A stretch of 64,000 nt of DNA from Marimonas lutisalis. Lineage in GTDB: Bacteria; Pseudomonadota; Alphaproteobacteria; Rhodobacterales; Rhodobacteraceae. The position numbers and the translations under genes are program-made. Numbering within the stretch: the first letter of the stretch is position 1; each line of letters starts with the position of its first letter. Below are positions 18,887 through 27,196 of the stretch, piece after piece. The stretch covers positions 186,001 to 250,000 of the forward strand of contig NZ_SKCI01000002.1 in assembly GCF_005434965.1 (NCBI RefSeq). The letters run 5' to 3'. The notes beneath the pieces are model-generated. The model worked only from the letters and a program-made list of their open reading frames with translations, was not told the origin of the DNA and did not search any database.

Positions 18887-19473
18887 GGCTCTATTACACG
18901 GCGAATTCACCTTATGCCCGGATCACCCGCGTGGCGTTGCGCGAAAGCGGTCTGCGCCCGCGGGTCGAGGAGATCGAGGTTCGCACGCGCGATGCCGAGA
19001 GCGACTATTTCCGAATAACGCCGCTGGCCCGGGTGCCGGTGCTTGAGGACGGGGGCGCCATTATCGCCGACACACGCGATATCTGCGCGCATTTCGATAC
19101 GCTCGAGGGCCGCACGCGCTGGTTCCCGCCCGAGGACGACGACGCGCGGTTGATGCGCCACGTGACCACCGGCTTTCTGGATGGCGTGGCGGTCTGGCTG
19201 CGCGAAAACATGCGGCCCGATGGCCAGCGCTCGGACCCGGTGATGCGCTATGAAGAGCATCGCGCCAGCCAGGTGCTGCGCTGGCTGGCGCCGCGCTGGC
19301 AGGGTGTGGGGCGGTGGGATTTCACCGCCGTGACGCTGGCCTGCGCCATCGACATCGCCCGCGACAGGGGCATGGCCCAAGGCTGGGCCGACATCGCACC
19401 GGACGTGATGGATTGGGCCGGGACGCGGGCGGGATGCCCGTTCATGGCCGAAACCGCACCCGGCCCGGCGTGA
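18883..19473 (+). CDS. Glutathione S-transferase family protein (second of a pair)
   Basis: 196 residues with a GST N-terminal domain (MRLYYTANSPYARITRVALRESG, PLARVPVLEDGGAIIADTRDIC) and a helical C-terminal half with VTLACAIDIARDRG. It starts with an ATGA overlap on the preceding GST gene, so the two are translated together; they are only distant relatives of each other. Substrates cannot be predicted from sequence. Confidence 0.85.
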   Translation: MRLYYTANSPYARITRVALRESGLRPRVEEIEVRTRDAESDYFRITPLARVPVLEDGGAIIADTRDICAHFDTLEGRTRWFPPEDDDARLMRHVTTGFLDGVAVWLRENMRPDGQRSDPVMRYEEHRASQVLRWLAPRWQGVGRWDFTAVTLACAIDIARDRGMAQGWADIAPDVMDWAGTRAGCPFMAETAPGPA

Positions 19474-19537
19474 AGCAATTGCATTTGCCGCGCTTGCGGT
19501 GATAGCCCCATACCAGACAAGCAAGGGGCAGACGCCG

Positions 19538-20485
19538 ATGGGCACCCAGTATTTCGTTGTCGGGTCCGGCTCGATCGGGCGGCGGCATCATGACAACCTG
19601 ACGGCCCTGGGCGCCGAAAGCCACCTGATGGGCTGGCGCGGGCTGAACCTGGCCACGTTCGAGGCGCTGGTCGGCGGCGCCGGGCAGGCGGGCGTGGTGA
19701 TCGCCACGGCGACGCAGGTGCGGCTTGAGTTGATCGAGATCTGCGGGCGGCTGGGCGTGCCCTTCTATGTCGAGAAGCCGCTGGCCTTCCGGCTGGATGA
19801 GTTGGACCGCATCTATGCCGCGGCGGAACCCGTGGCCGAACGGTCGGTGGTGGGCTTCATGATGCGCTATCACCCGGCGCTGCGGGCGCTGCACGCGGGT
19901 CCCGTCGCCGCCTATGGTTTCAACATGGAAATCGGTCACGACGTGCGGCAATGGCGGCAGAACTGGCGCTTTGGCGACAGCTACGCGGCCCGGGCCGAGG
20001 GCGGCGGCGTGCTGCTCGATCTCTGTCACGAGCTGGACATGGCGCATTGCCTGTTTCCGCGGGCCGATCTGCAGGCCGTCGACTGCATCGGCCACGCCGA
20101 TTTTCCCGGCGTCGATTTCGCCACACGCGTGACGCTGGCGGAAGATGGCGGGCCGGTGGGCACGGTTTCGATGGACTACCTGTCGCCCAAAAGCCTGCGC
20201 CGCACCAGCCTGCGCGGGCGTGACGAGGTGCTCGACCTCGACCTGCTGGGCCCGCACTGGGTGCGGTCTTCGGGGGGTGAGGACGTGACCCGCGAATGGG
20301 CGTTCGAACGCAACGACATGTTTCTTGGCCTCATGCGCGACTTCATGGCGCTGGCCGAGGGGCGCGCGCCTTCGGACAATCCGCTTTTGCCGCGCTTCGA
20401 CCGGGTTTATGACAGCTGCGCGCTGCTCGCGCGGGCGTGGGAGGCACGCCGGTTTCACGGCGCGCTGACAGGAGGGTTCGAATGA
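19538..20485 (+). CDS. Gfo/Idh/MocA-family oxidoreductase (PtmF-like context)
   Basis: 315-residue NAD(P)-dependent sugar oxidoreductase. The Rossmann start FVVGSGSIGRRHHDNLTALG and the EKPLAFRLDEL motif (the Lys is catalytic in the family) are clear, and the second half has the GGGVLLDLCHELDM segment with the family His. With the CMP-sugar synthetase-like and SDR genes that follow by four-base ATGA overlaps, the trio resembles PtmF-PtmB/E-PtmA of legionaminic-acid pathways; this role is inferred from order, not proven. ATG 19538 has an AAGGGG ribosome site. Confidence 0.82.
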   Translation: MGTQYFVVGSGSIGRRHHDNLTALGAESHLMGWRGLNLATFEALVGGAGQAGVVIATATQVRLELIEICGRLGVPFYVEKPLAFRLDELDRIYAAAEPVAERSVVGFMMRYHPALRALHAGPVAAYGFNMEIGHDVRQWRQNWRFGDSYAARAEGGGVLLDLCHELDMAHCLFPRADLQAVDCIGHADFPGVDFATRVTLAEDGGPVGTVSMDYLSPKSLRRTSLRGRDEVLDLDLLGPHWVRSSGGEDVTREWAFERNDMFLGLMRDFMALAEGRAPSDNPLLPRFDRVYDSCALLARAWEARRFHGALTGGFE

Positions 20486-21174
20486 TCATTGGCCATATCG
20501 GGGTGCGCAAGGGCTCGAAAGGCGTGCCCGGCAAGAACTTCCGCGATCTTCTGGGCAAGCCGCTTATTGACTGGTCGCTGGAACAGCTTCTGGCGCATGA
20601 TCGTGTCGACACCGTTGTTGTCAGCACCGATGACGAACGGATCTATGAGCATGCCATCGCCAAGGGCTGCCTGGAAATGGGGCTGCGGCCCGATCACCTG
20701 GCCACCGATGCGGCGGGCAAATGGGGCGTGTGGCAGCACGCGCTGGAACGCGCCGAGGAACTGGCGGGACCGTGCGAGGCGTTTCTCGACCTCGACGCAA
20801 CATCGCCCCTGCGCGACATGAGCGATATCGACGGGGCGCTGGATGCGTTCTTCAAGGACCGGCCCGACATGATCATGTCCTGCACCGAGGCGCGCAAGAA
20901 CCCGTATTTCAACCTGGTTGAGCCGGATGAAACCGGGGCGCTGCATGTCTCGAAACCGCTGCCGGGCGGAGTGGTGGCACGCCAGCAGGCGCCGACCGTC
21001 TGGGAACACGCGGCCAGCACCTATGTCGTTGATCCCGATTATCTGCGCCGGGCGCAAAGCCTGTTCGAGGGTCGGGTGCTGCCCTACCTGATGCCGCCCG
21101 AGCGTTGTATCGACATCGACAGCGAGCTGGATTTCAAGATCGTCGAATGCCTGATGAAGGAGCGAGTGCAATGA
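20482..21174 (+). CDS. Acylneuraminate cytidylyltransferase-like protein (NeuA/LegF family)
   Basis: 230-residue nucleotidyltransferase that would activate a nonulosonic acid or related sugar with a nucleotide. The N-terminal signature IGVRKGSKGVPGKNFRDLLGKPL matches the R-x-G-S-K-G-x-x-x-K-N motif of NeuA-type enzymes, and FLDLDATSPLRD gives the metal-binding QxTSPL-type region. The last part has CIDIDSELDFKIVECL, the DIDxxxDxxxAE-like end. Start 20482 overlaps the upstream stop by four bases, and the stop overlaps the SDR start. Whether it uses CTP or GTP (PtmE-like) is open. Confidence 0.82.
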   Translation: MIIGHIGVRKGSKGVPGKNFRDLLGKPLIDWSLEQLLAHDRVDTVVVSTDDERIYEHAIAKGCLEMGLRPDHLATDAAGKWGVWQHALERAEELAGPCEAFLDLDATSPLRDMSDIDGALDAFFKDRPDMIMSCTEARKNPYFNLVEPDETGALHVSKPLPGGVVARQQAPTVWEHAASTYVVDPDYLRRAQSLFEGRVLPYLMPPERCIDIDSELDFKIVECLMKERVQ

Positions 21175-21962
21175 CCGATCAACTGAAGGGCCGGACGGTC
21201 TTTATCACCGGGTCCGGCGGGGTTCTGGGCTCGACCTATGTGCGCCGCATGCTGGCCGAAGGCGCCCGCGTGGTGGCAAGCGACCTGCCCGGCCACCGCG
21301 CCGACGCGTTGATCGAGACGCATGGCGGGAACGAGCATTTCCGCTTCTACGATCTGGACGTCGGCGACGAACCGGCGGTCGAAGAGATCTTCAAGCGGAT
21401 CCTGGCCGATGGGTGGCAGCCCAACGTGGTGCTGAACAACGCCGCGATCACCGGTGAGCTGCTGATGGGCAAGGGAAAATCCTTCCCGGATTTCGCCGAC
21501 ACCACGGTCGAGGATTTCGAGAAGACCCTGCGCACCAACCTGACCGGTGCCTTCATGGTCGCCCGCCAGATGGACCGCGATATCGTGGGCAAGTATCCCA
21601 GCACGCTGATCAACGTGGCGTCGATGTATGCGCTCAACGGCGCGCATCACCCGATCTACGACGGCATGCCGTTCAAGAACTTTTCGGCCTATGGCGTGAC
21701 GAAGGCGGGCATTCACGGGCTGACGGTGTGGCTGGCCGGCTACTGGGCGAAACGGCAGGCGACGGTGAACACCATCGCGCCGGGGGCGGTGTTCAACAAC
21801 CACTCGGAAGAATTCCAGCGCCGGGTGGGTGAGCTGATCATGGCCGGCCGGATGTGCCGGCCCGACGAGATCGCCGACGTGATGCTGTTCCTGGCCAGTG
21901 AACAGGCGGGCTACATGACCGGGCAGCTTGTCAACGTGGATGGCGGTTTCTCGGCCTGGTGA
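21171..21962 (+). CDS. SDR-family oxidoreductase (PtmA-like context)
   Basis: 263-residue short-chain dehydrogenase: TVFITGSGGVLGSTYVRRMLAEGA is the TGxxxGxG cofactor site, NVVLNNAAITG the NNAG-type motif, and the catalytic Ser-Tyr-Lys is seen as NVASMYALN, then AYGVTKAG. The C-terminal NTIAPGAVFNN and MTGQLVNVDGGFSAW are typical. It is the last gene of the three-gene run beginning at 19538, coupled by ATGA. In Campylobacter PtmA acts with PtmF; the same partnership is plausible here. Confidence 0.87.
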   Translation: MTDQLKGRTVFITGSGGVLGSTYVRRMLAEGARVVASDLPGHRADALIETHGGNEHFRFYDLDVGDEPAVEEIFKRILADGWQPNVVLNNAAITGELLMGKGKSFPDFADTTVEDFEKTLRTNLTGAFMVARQMDRDIVGKYPSTLINVASMYALNGAHHPIYDGMPFKNFSAYGVTKAGIHGLTVWLAGYWAKRQATVNTIAPGAVFNNHSEEFQRRVGELIMAGRMCRPDEIADVMLFLASEQAGYMTGQLVNVDGGFSAW

Positions 21963-21975
21963 TCCGGCGAAGGCC

Positions 21976-23277
21976 CTATAGCCAGCGGTCCAGCGCCGTC
22001 AGGGTCTTTTCGACCGCGCCCGCGTGATCGGCCAGGAACGCGTCGATCTGCGCGCGCGTGGGCAGATCATCCGATAACATTGCCTGCGGTAGCGCATCGG
22101 TCGTGACCTGCCGGGCGACGCCGGCCTCGATCGCCGCGAAGGCAGGGTATTCGATGGTCCATATCTCGGGGCCGACCAACACCGGTTTACCCAGGCTGAG
22201 CGGTTCGATGATGTTGTGGCTGCCGCGCGGGTTGAAGCCGCCCCCGGCCACCGCCAGATCGCCCATGGCGAGGTAGAAATACATCTCGCCCAGGCTGTCA
22301 CCCAGGAGAACGTCGATCTGCGGCGTGCCAGTCAGTTCCAGATCGTCATTCAGGATGTCCGAGCGCCGCGCATAGGCGATGCCTGCCTGCTCCAGCTTCT
22401 CTGCCATCGGGCCGAACCGTTCGGGGGCACGCGGCACAAGGATGAAAAACGCCTTTCTAGAGACTGTTTGCAGCATCTCGCCAATCAGATCGACGAACAG
22501 ATCCTCCTCCCATTCGACGACGGAGGTGAGCGTGATCACCCGTCGGCTGCCGGCCAGTGCGTCGCGCGCCGCCCCCGCGGCCTGAAGCTGTGGCATCGGC
22601 AGCGGTTGCTCGAACCGCATTTCGCCGGTGATGGCGATGTTGTCCTGTCCCAGTGCGCGGAACCGTTCGGCCTGCGCCCCGGATTTCACCATCACCCCGG
22701 CAAAGCCCGGCACCAGCAGCGCGGGCGACAGGAACCGCGCCCGGTCACGTTCATAGCTTTTCACCGGATATTGCCCGTTGCACAGGAAGAGCGGCACGCC
22801 TGCTCGGCGGCAGGCGGTGATCATGCCGGGCCAGAATTCCACCTCCATCACCAGTCCGAAACGTGGGCGGAACGCGCGCAGGAACCGCCGGAAGGCCAGA
22901 CCGTAGTCGAAGGGAACATAGACCGCCGAGAGCCGGCCCGAGGCGATCTCGGGCGCGAATGTCTTTTCCGCCTCGCGCAGGCCGGCGGGGGTGAAATGGG
23001 TGGTGACCACCTGTTCGCCCCGGTCGAGAAAGGCGCGGATCAGCGGCACGGCCGAGCGCAGTTCGCCGATTGAGACGGCGTGAATCCAGACATGCGGCGC
23101 GTTGCACGCCGCATGGCGGCCAAAGCGTTGCCCAATGCGCTGACGATAGAGCGGATCGCGCCGGCCCCGGCGCCACAGGTACAGCAGGATCACCGGCATC
23201 AGCAAAAGCCACGCCACGCGCCAGAGCACGAGGAAGGCGCGAAGCCGAAGCGGTTTTTTCCAGGGGGAAAGAGCCAA
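21976..23277 (-). CDS. waaA: Kdo transferase WaaA family, paralogue 1
   Basis: 433 residues, a membrane-anchored GT-B enzyme of the WaaA/KdtA family, which adds Kdo from CMP-Kdo to lipid A. An N-terminal membrane segment (about 17-37) is followed by VWIHAVSIGELRSAVPLIRA with the catalytic Glu of the ASxGE-type motif, FGLVMEVEFWPGMI and the donor region GDSLGEMYFYLAMGDLAVAGGGF then GSHNIIEPLSLGKPVLVGP. It is the last gene of a neuC-waaA-waaA run, 13 bases after paralogue 2. Either paralogue could be the housekeeping enzyme; the other may use a different donor. Confidence 0.82.
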   Translation of the reverse strand: MALSPWKKPLRLRAFLVLWRVAWLLLMPVILLYLWRRGRRDPLYRQRIGQRFGRHAACNAPHVWIHAVSIGELRSAVPLIRAFLDRGEQVVTTHFTPAGLREAEKTFAPEIASGRLSAVYVPFDYGLAFRRFLRAFRPRFGLVMEVEFWPGMITACRRAGVPLFLCNGQYPVKSYERDRARFLSPALLVPGFAGVMVKSGAQAERFRALGQDNIAITGEMRFEQPLPMPQLQAAGAARDALAGSRRVITLTSVVEWEEDLFVDLIGEMLQTVSRKAFFILVPRAPERFGPMAEKLEQAGIAYARRSDILNDDLELTGTPQIDVLLGDSLGEMYFYLAMGDLAVAGGGFNPRGSHNIIEPLSLGKPVLVGPEIWTIEYPAFAAIEAGVARQVTTDALPQAMLSDDLPTRAQIDAFLADHAGAVEKTLTALDRWL

Positions 23278-23290
23278 GAGCGATGCCTGT

Positions 23291-24550
23291 TCAGACGAGC
23301 GTGACCAGCTTTTGGCACAAAGCGTCCAGCCGGTCCATATTCGCGTCGATCAGCGCGGCGGCGCGGGGGCTCATCTCGGGCGTTGCAGGATCGCCCAGCG
23401 CGGTGGCCAGCATGGCGGCGCTATCCACCTGCCGTGCGGCGCCAGCTGCATGCAGCGCCGCGTAGTCGGGGGCGAAATTGGCGGTGTTCGGCCCGTGCAG
23501 GATGGCCACGCCCAGGCGCGCGGCCTCCCACGGGTTGTGGCCCTGCACCGGCCCCATAGACCCGCCGACGAAGGCCACGGGGGCCAGGCGGTAGAAAAGG
23601 CCCATTTCGCCCAGCGTGTCGATCAGGTAGACTTGGGTGTCGTCCTCCGGCACCGCGCCGCTGCTGCGGCGGGCCGCGCGCAGGCCGCGGCCCTTCAGTA
23701 CGGTCATTATTTCACCGGCGCGCTCGGGCAGGCGCGGGGCCAGCAGCAGAAGCGTGTCGGGCGCGTCTTTCAGGCGGGTTTGATGCGCGTCCAGAACCAT
23801 CGCCTCGTCCTCGGCATGGGTCGAGGCGGCGATCCAGGCCGGCCGGGCGCCGATCTGCGCCTGTAGCGCGGCGCGCGCCTCGGGTTGATCTGCCAAGGGC
23901 GGCGCGATGGATTTAAGCGAGCCATCGCTGCGCACCACCGGCGCGCCCAGCGTGGCGAGGTTGGCGGCGGTGTCCTCATCCTGCGCCGAGACCAGGGCAA
24001 AGCGCGGCAGCACGTCACGATAGATCGCCCCGGCCTTCTGCCGCCGGGCCAGCGCCGCGGCGTTCATCCGCGCGTTGACCAGTGCCAAGGGGATGCCGGC
24101 GGCATCGCTACGATAGACGATCCCCGGCCACAGTTCCTGTTCCGCCCAGATCGAAAGGTCCGGGCGCCAGTGTGCCAGGAACCGCCGGGCCGGTCCCGGG
24201 GCATCGAGCGGTGCGAACTGGTGGATGGTGCGGGGCGTCAGGTTCTGCGCCAGCGCGCGGGCCGAACCTACTGTGTTCGAGGTGACGAGAAAGTGCAGAT
24301 CAGGCTCTAACAAGGCCAAACGCGCGATCAGGCCACGCAGGGCCAGCACTTCGCCCAGCCCGACGGCATGCAGCCAGATCAGCCGTCCCTCGGGGCGCGG
24401 GGCCGAGGCATGACCCAGCTTTTCGCGCCAGCGTGCGGCGTCTTCCTTGCCGCGCCTGACCCGGCGTTTCAGATGGAAAGGCAGAAGCGGCAGCAAGGCC
24501 CAGGTCAGCGCCAGCCAGCCGCGCAGGGCAAGGCCGGGGGCCTCAGCCAT
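23291..24550 (-). CDS. Kdo transferase WaaA family, paralogue 2
   Basis: 419 residues of the same family, with LIWLHAVGLGEVLALRGLIARL (catalytic Glu), LSIWAEQELWPGIVYRSD, the LLLLAPRLPERAG segment and the donor site VGGSMGPVQGHNPWEAARLG. The GGS-x4-GHNxxE pattern is closer to canonical E. coli WaaA than paralogue 1, whose motif reads GGGFNPRGSHNIIEP. An N-terminal membrane stretch is present (GWLALTWALLPLLPF). It overlaps the neuC-like gene upstream by eight bases, indicating co-translation. Confidence 0.82.
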   Translation of the reverse strand: MAEAPGLALRGWLALTWALLPLLPFHLKRRVRRGKEDAARWREKLGHASAPRPEGRLIWLHAVGLGEVLALRGLIARLALLEPDLHFLVTSNTVGSARALAQNLTPRTIHQFAPLDAPGPARRFLAHWRPDLSIWAEQELWPGIVYRSDAAGIPLALVNARMNAAALARRQKAGAIYRDVLPRFALVSAQDEDTAANLATLGAPVVRSDGSLKSIAPPLADQPEARAALQAQIGARPAWIAASTHAEDEAMVLDAHQTRLKDAPDTLLLLAPRLPERAGEIMTVLKGRGLRAARRSSGAVPEDDTQVYLIDTLGEMGLFYRLAPVAFVGGSMGPVQGHNPWEAARLGVAILHGPNTANFAPDYAALHAAGAARQVDSAAMLATALGDPATPEMSPRAAALIDANMDRLDALCQKLVTLV

Positions 24551-25664
24551 GATCGTGGAATTCCTTTTGCAGGCTGCGCGACCAGAACCCGGGATCGTCC
24601 ATCACCTCGACAAAACGCTGCGCGGCATTGCCTTCGCCGAATTCGGCATCGCGCGGGTAGCGCTTGCCCCATTCCCCGGCCAGGAAACGGGTAATGGTGG
24701 CGCTGTCGGACGCCTCGCAAGAGGTGATCGATGCGCCTTGCGAGCGGTTGTTCTGCCGCGTGCCGATATCCAGCGAGGGGATGCCCAGGAACGGTGCCTC
24801 GCGCACGCCGGCGCTGGAATTGCCGACAATGCAGGCGGCGTTTTTCATCGCCTCGGAAAAATGCGCGAACCGCATCGAGGGGATGGCGCGGAACCGGTCC
24901 TTGGGCAGGGCGCGGATCACCTTCAGGATATCCTCGGAGCCCGGATCGTTGTTGGGCAGGATCACGACAAAGGGCCGCTTTGACGCTTTCAGCGCGCCGA
25001 ACAGCGCGGCGGCCTGCGCGCCCATCGTGTCAGCCTCGGAGGTGACGGGGTGGAAGGTGGCGATGCCGAATTCATCGAAGGGGATCGCGTAATGCGCCTT
25101 CACCGCGTCGATCGTGGTTCCGGACGCGCGGGAATGGAAATCAAGCTCGGGCGAGCCGATGGCATGGATCGCCTCGGCCGGTTCGCCCAGCGCCATCACC
25201 CGCCGCGCGGCGGATTGCGAGCTGACGAAGTGGCAATAGGCCAGCTTCGTGTTGCAGTGGCGGAACAACTCGTCGATCGTGCCCGACACCTCGCCGCCCT
25301 CGATATGGGCGCAGCGGATGTAGTTGGTGGCGCAGACCAATGCGCAGGCCAGCGCCTCGACCCGGTCACCATGCACCACCACAAGATCGGGGCGATGTTC
25401 GGCCACGAAGTCGGAAAATCCCAGCACCGTCTTGGCCAGCACCATGTCCTGTGGATCGCCGATGCGCTGGTTCAGGAATTCGTGCACTTTCACGCCCGGG
25501 GTGCGGTGCACCTCGATCTTGGTCAGGCCATAGCGTTCAAGCATGTGCATGCCGGTGACAAAGAAAGACACGTCATGGCCCGCATCGCGCGCGGCAAGGG
25601 CCAGGGGCTCGATCTTGCCGAAATCGGCGCGGGTGCCGGTGACGAATAGAAGGCGTTTTTGCAT
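24543..25664 (-). CDS. neuC: Hydrolysing UDP-GlcNAc 2-epimerase-like protein (NeuC/LegG family)
   Basis: 373 residues of the WecB/NeuC epimerase fold. LFVTGTRADFGKIEPLALAA is the NeuC-type start (GTRADxGK), then RPDLVVVHGDRVEALA, CAHIEGGEVSGTIDELFRH and the C-terminal IVGNSSAGVREAPFLGIPSLDIGTRQ. The product would be ManNAc or, in LegG-type enzymes, a 2,4-diacetamido hexose; the sequence by eye does not decide. With the NeuB-like gene at 27197 it forms the core of a nonulosonic-acid pathway. It heads the leftward run that continues into two WaaA genes. Confidence 0.85.
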   Translation of the reverse strand: MQKRLLFVTGTRADFGKIEPLALAARDAGHDVSFFVTGMHMLERYGLTKIEVHRTPGVKVHEFLNQRIGDPQDMVLAKTVLGFSDFVAEHRPDLVVVHGDRVEALACALVCATNYIRCAHIEGGEVSGTIDELFRHCNTKLAYCHFVSSQSAARRVMALGEPAEAIHAIGSPELDFHSRASGTTIDAVKAHYAIPFDEFGIATFHPVTSEADTMGAQAAALFGALKASKRPFVVILPNNDPGSEDILKVIRALPKDRFRAIPSMRFAHFSEAMKNAACIVGNSSAGVREAPFLGIPSLDIGTRQNNRSQGASITSCEASDSATITRFLAGEWGKRYPRDAEFGEGNAAQRFVEVMDDPGFWSRSLQKEFHDHG

Positions 25665-25772
25665 GTCTCGACCGGGGCTCGGGTTTTTCGATGGTATGGA
25701 CAGATTGCGCCCGGATGTCTAGGCAGAGGCCATTACGCCCTGCAAAGCGCCCCAGCCCCGAAGGACACCCCG

Positions 25773-26555
25773 ATGACGCAGCCCCGCACCGTGATCTGCA
25801 TGAAATGGGGCACGCTCTACTCGGCGGCCTATGTGAACGTGCTTTATACCGCCGTGCGCGCGCATATGACGGGCGATTTCCGTTTCGTCTGCCTGACCGA
25901 TGACGCCGAGGGCCTTTTGCCCCAGATCGACCATTTCCCGATCCCGGAAATGGGCCTCTCGGAGTTCAACTGGAAAAAGGGCGGCTGGCCCAAGCTGTCG
26001 GTCTTCAAAGAGGAGCTTTACGACATCACCGGGCGTTGCCTGTTTCTGGACCTCGACAGTGTGATTACCGGGCCGCTCGATGATCTGTTTACCCATCCCG
26101 GCGACGTGGTGGTGATCGACACCTCGGCCAACTGGAACGCGCTGGGTGGCGATGCCGCGCCGATGGCGGGCACCGGCGTGTTCACCTTCACCATCGGCCA
26201 GTTCCCCGAGATTTTCGACCGCTTCATGGCCGATCACGACGCCAATGTCGCCAAGTACCGGATCGAGCAGATCTACCTGCAGGGCGAATTGCCCGAGGGC
26301 ACCATGGCCTTCTGGCCGCCCGAATGGGTACTCAGCTTCAAGTATCACCTGCGCCGCCCGGCGCTTTTGGGCCTTGTTCAGCGGCCGAAGCTGCCCTTGC
26401 CCGATACCCGCGTGGTGGCCTTTCACGGCGAGCCCCGCCCGATTGATCTGGTGCGTCCGGGCATCTGGGGCATCGGGCCGAACTGGGGGCGGGGCCGGGT
26501 GCCTTGGGCGGTCGATTACTGGGTGGCCAACGGCGGCAACCCCGAGAGCGACTGA
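25773..26555 (+). CDS. Glycosyltransferase, GT-A-like, nonulosonate cluster
   Basis: 260 residues. The N-terminal half has TVICMKWGTLYSAAYVNVLY and the DxD-type metal site CLFLDLDSVITGPLDDL (about residues 88-103), as in small GT-A enzymes of the GT8/GT32 type; later LPDTRVVAFHGEPRP places a conserved His near the C-terminus. The donor is not predictable. Its stop codon shares a base with the start of the GT29-like gene, so the two are co-translated and probably act on the same glycan. ATG 25773 follows AAGGACACCCCG. Confidence 0.75.
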   Translation: MTQPRTVICMKWGTLYSAAYVNVLYTAVRAHMTGDFRFVCLTDDAEGLLPQIDHFPIPEMGLSEFNWKKGGWPKLSVFKEELYDITGRCLFLDLDSVITGPLDDLFTHPGDVVVIDTSANWNALGGDAAPMAGTGVFTFTIGQFPEIFDRFMADHDANVAKYRIEQIYLQGELPEGTMAFWPPEWVLSFKYHLRRPALLGLVQRPKLPLPDTRVVAFHGEPRPIDLVRPGIWGIGPNWGRGRVPWAVDYWVANGGNPESD

Positions 26556-27196
26556 TGGTTTCGGCGCGCGTCAGGGCATGGCCCCGGAAGTACCTGTTCC
26601 AGGCGCCCCGGGGATGGCTGCTCAAACTGGCCAGCCGGTCGAATGCGCGGATGCGCAGGCTGCTGGCGGGCAAATCGGTCGTCGTCGTCGGCAACGCGAA
26701 AAGCCTTCTGGATCGCGACTTCGGCAGCCAGATCGACGCGGCGGACGTGGTGATACGCCTGAACAAGGGCTTCGTCATCGCGCCGGAGGCGCAGGGCAGC
26801 CGGACCGACATGGTGGGCCTCACGCCCGAGCTTTCCGAGGCCGAGGTGGACGAGAAATTCGCGCCGGGGCATCTGCTGATGCTGATCCCCAAGATGCGGC
26901 ACTACCGGATTTTCGGGCGCCGCAACGTGCGCAATACGCTCTTCTATCCGTTCCGCTGGTGGCTGGCCGATCGCAACCTGATCGGGCGGCGGCCGTCCTC
27001 GGGCTTCATGGCGATCAGTTGGCTGATGCGGCTGGGCGTCGCGAAATCGGTCACGCTTTACGGCTTCGATTTCGGCGCGACGGCGACCTATTACAATCCG
27101 GATGGCTACAAGACGCCGCACAATTTCGCCCGCGAAGGCGAAATCATCCAGGGGTGGGAGGCCGACGGCCTCCTGACCATCGTTCGCTCAGCGTGA
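26555..27196 (+). CDS. GT29 sialyltransferase-like protein
   Basis: 213 residues resembling family GT29, best known from eukaryotic sialyltransferases. KSVVVVGNAKSLLDRDFG and IDAADVVIRLNKG mirror the L-sialylmotif (VVGNxxxL...ID..D.VIRxN), RPSSGFMAISWLMRLG mirrors the S-motif (PSTGxxA), and YGFDFGATATYYNP falls where the VS region is expected. It is short compared with animal enzymes and lacks their stem and membrane anchor. The substrate would be the CMP-nonulosonate made by the neighbouring genes. TGATG overlap with the upstream glycosyltransferase. Confidence 0.72.
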   Translation: MVSARVRAWPRKYLFQAPRGWLLKLASRSNARMRRLLAGKSVVVVGNAKSLLDRDFGSQIDAADVVIRLNKGFVIAPEAQGSRTDMVGLTPELSEAEVDEKFAPGHLLMLIPKMRHYRIFGRRNVRNTLFYPFRWWLADRNLIGRRPSSGFMAISWLMRLGVAKSVTLYGFDFGATATYYNPDGYKTPHNFAREGEIIQGWEADGLLTIVRSA

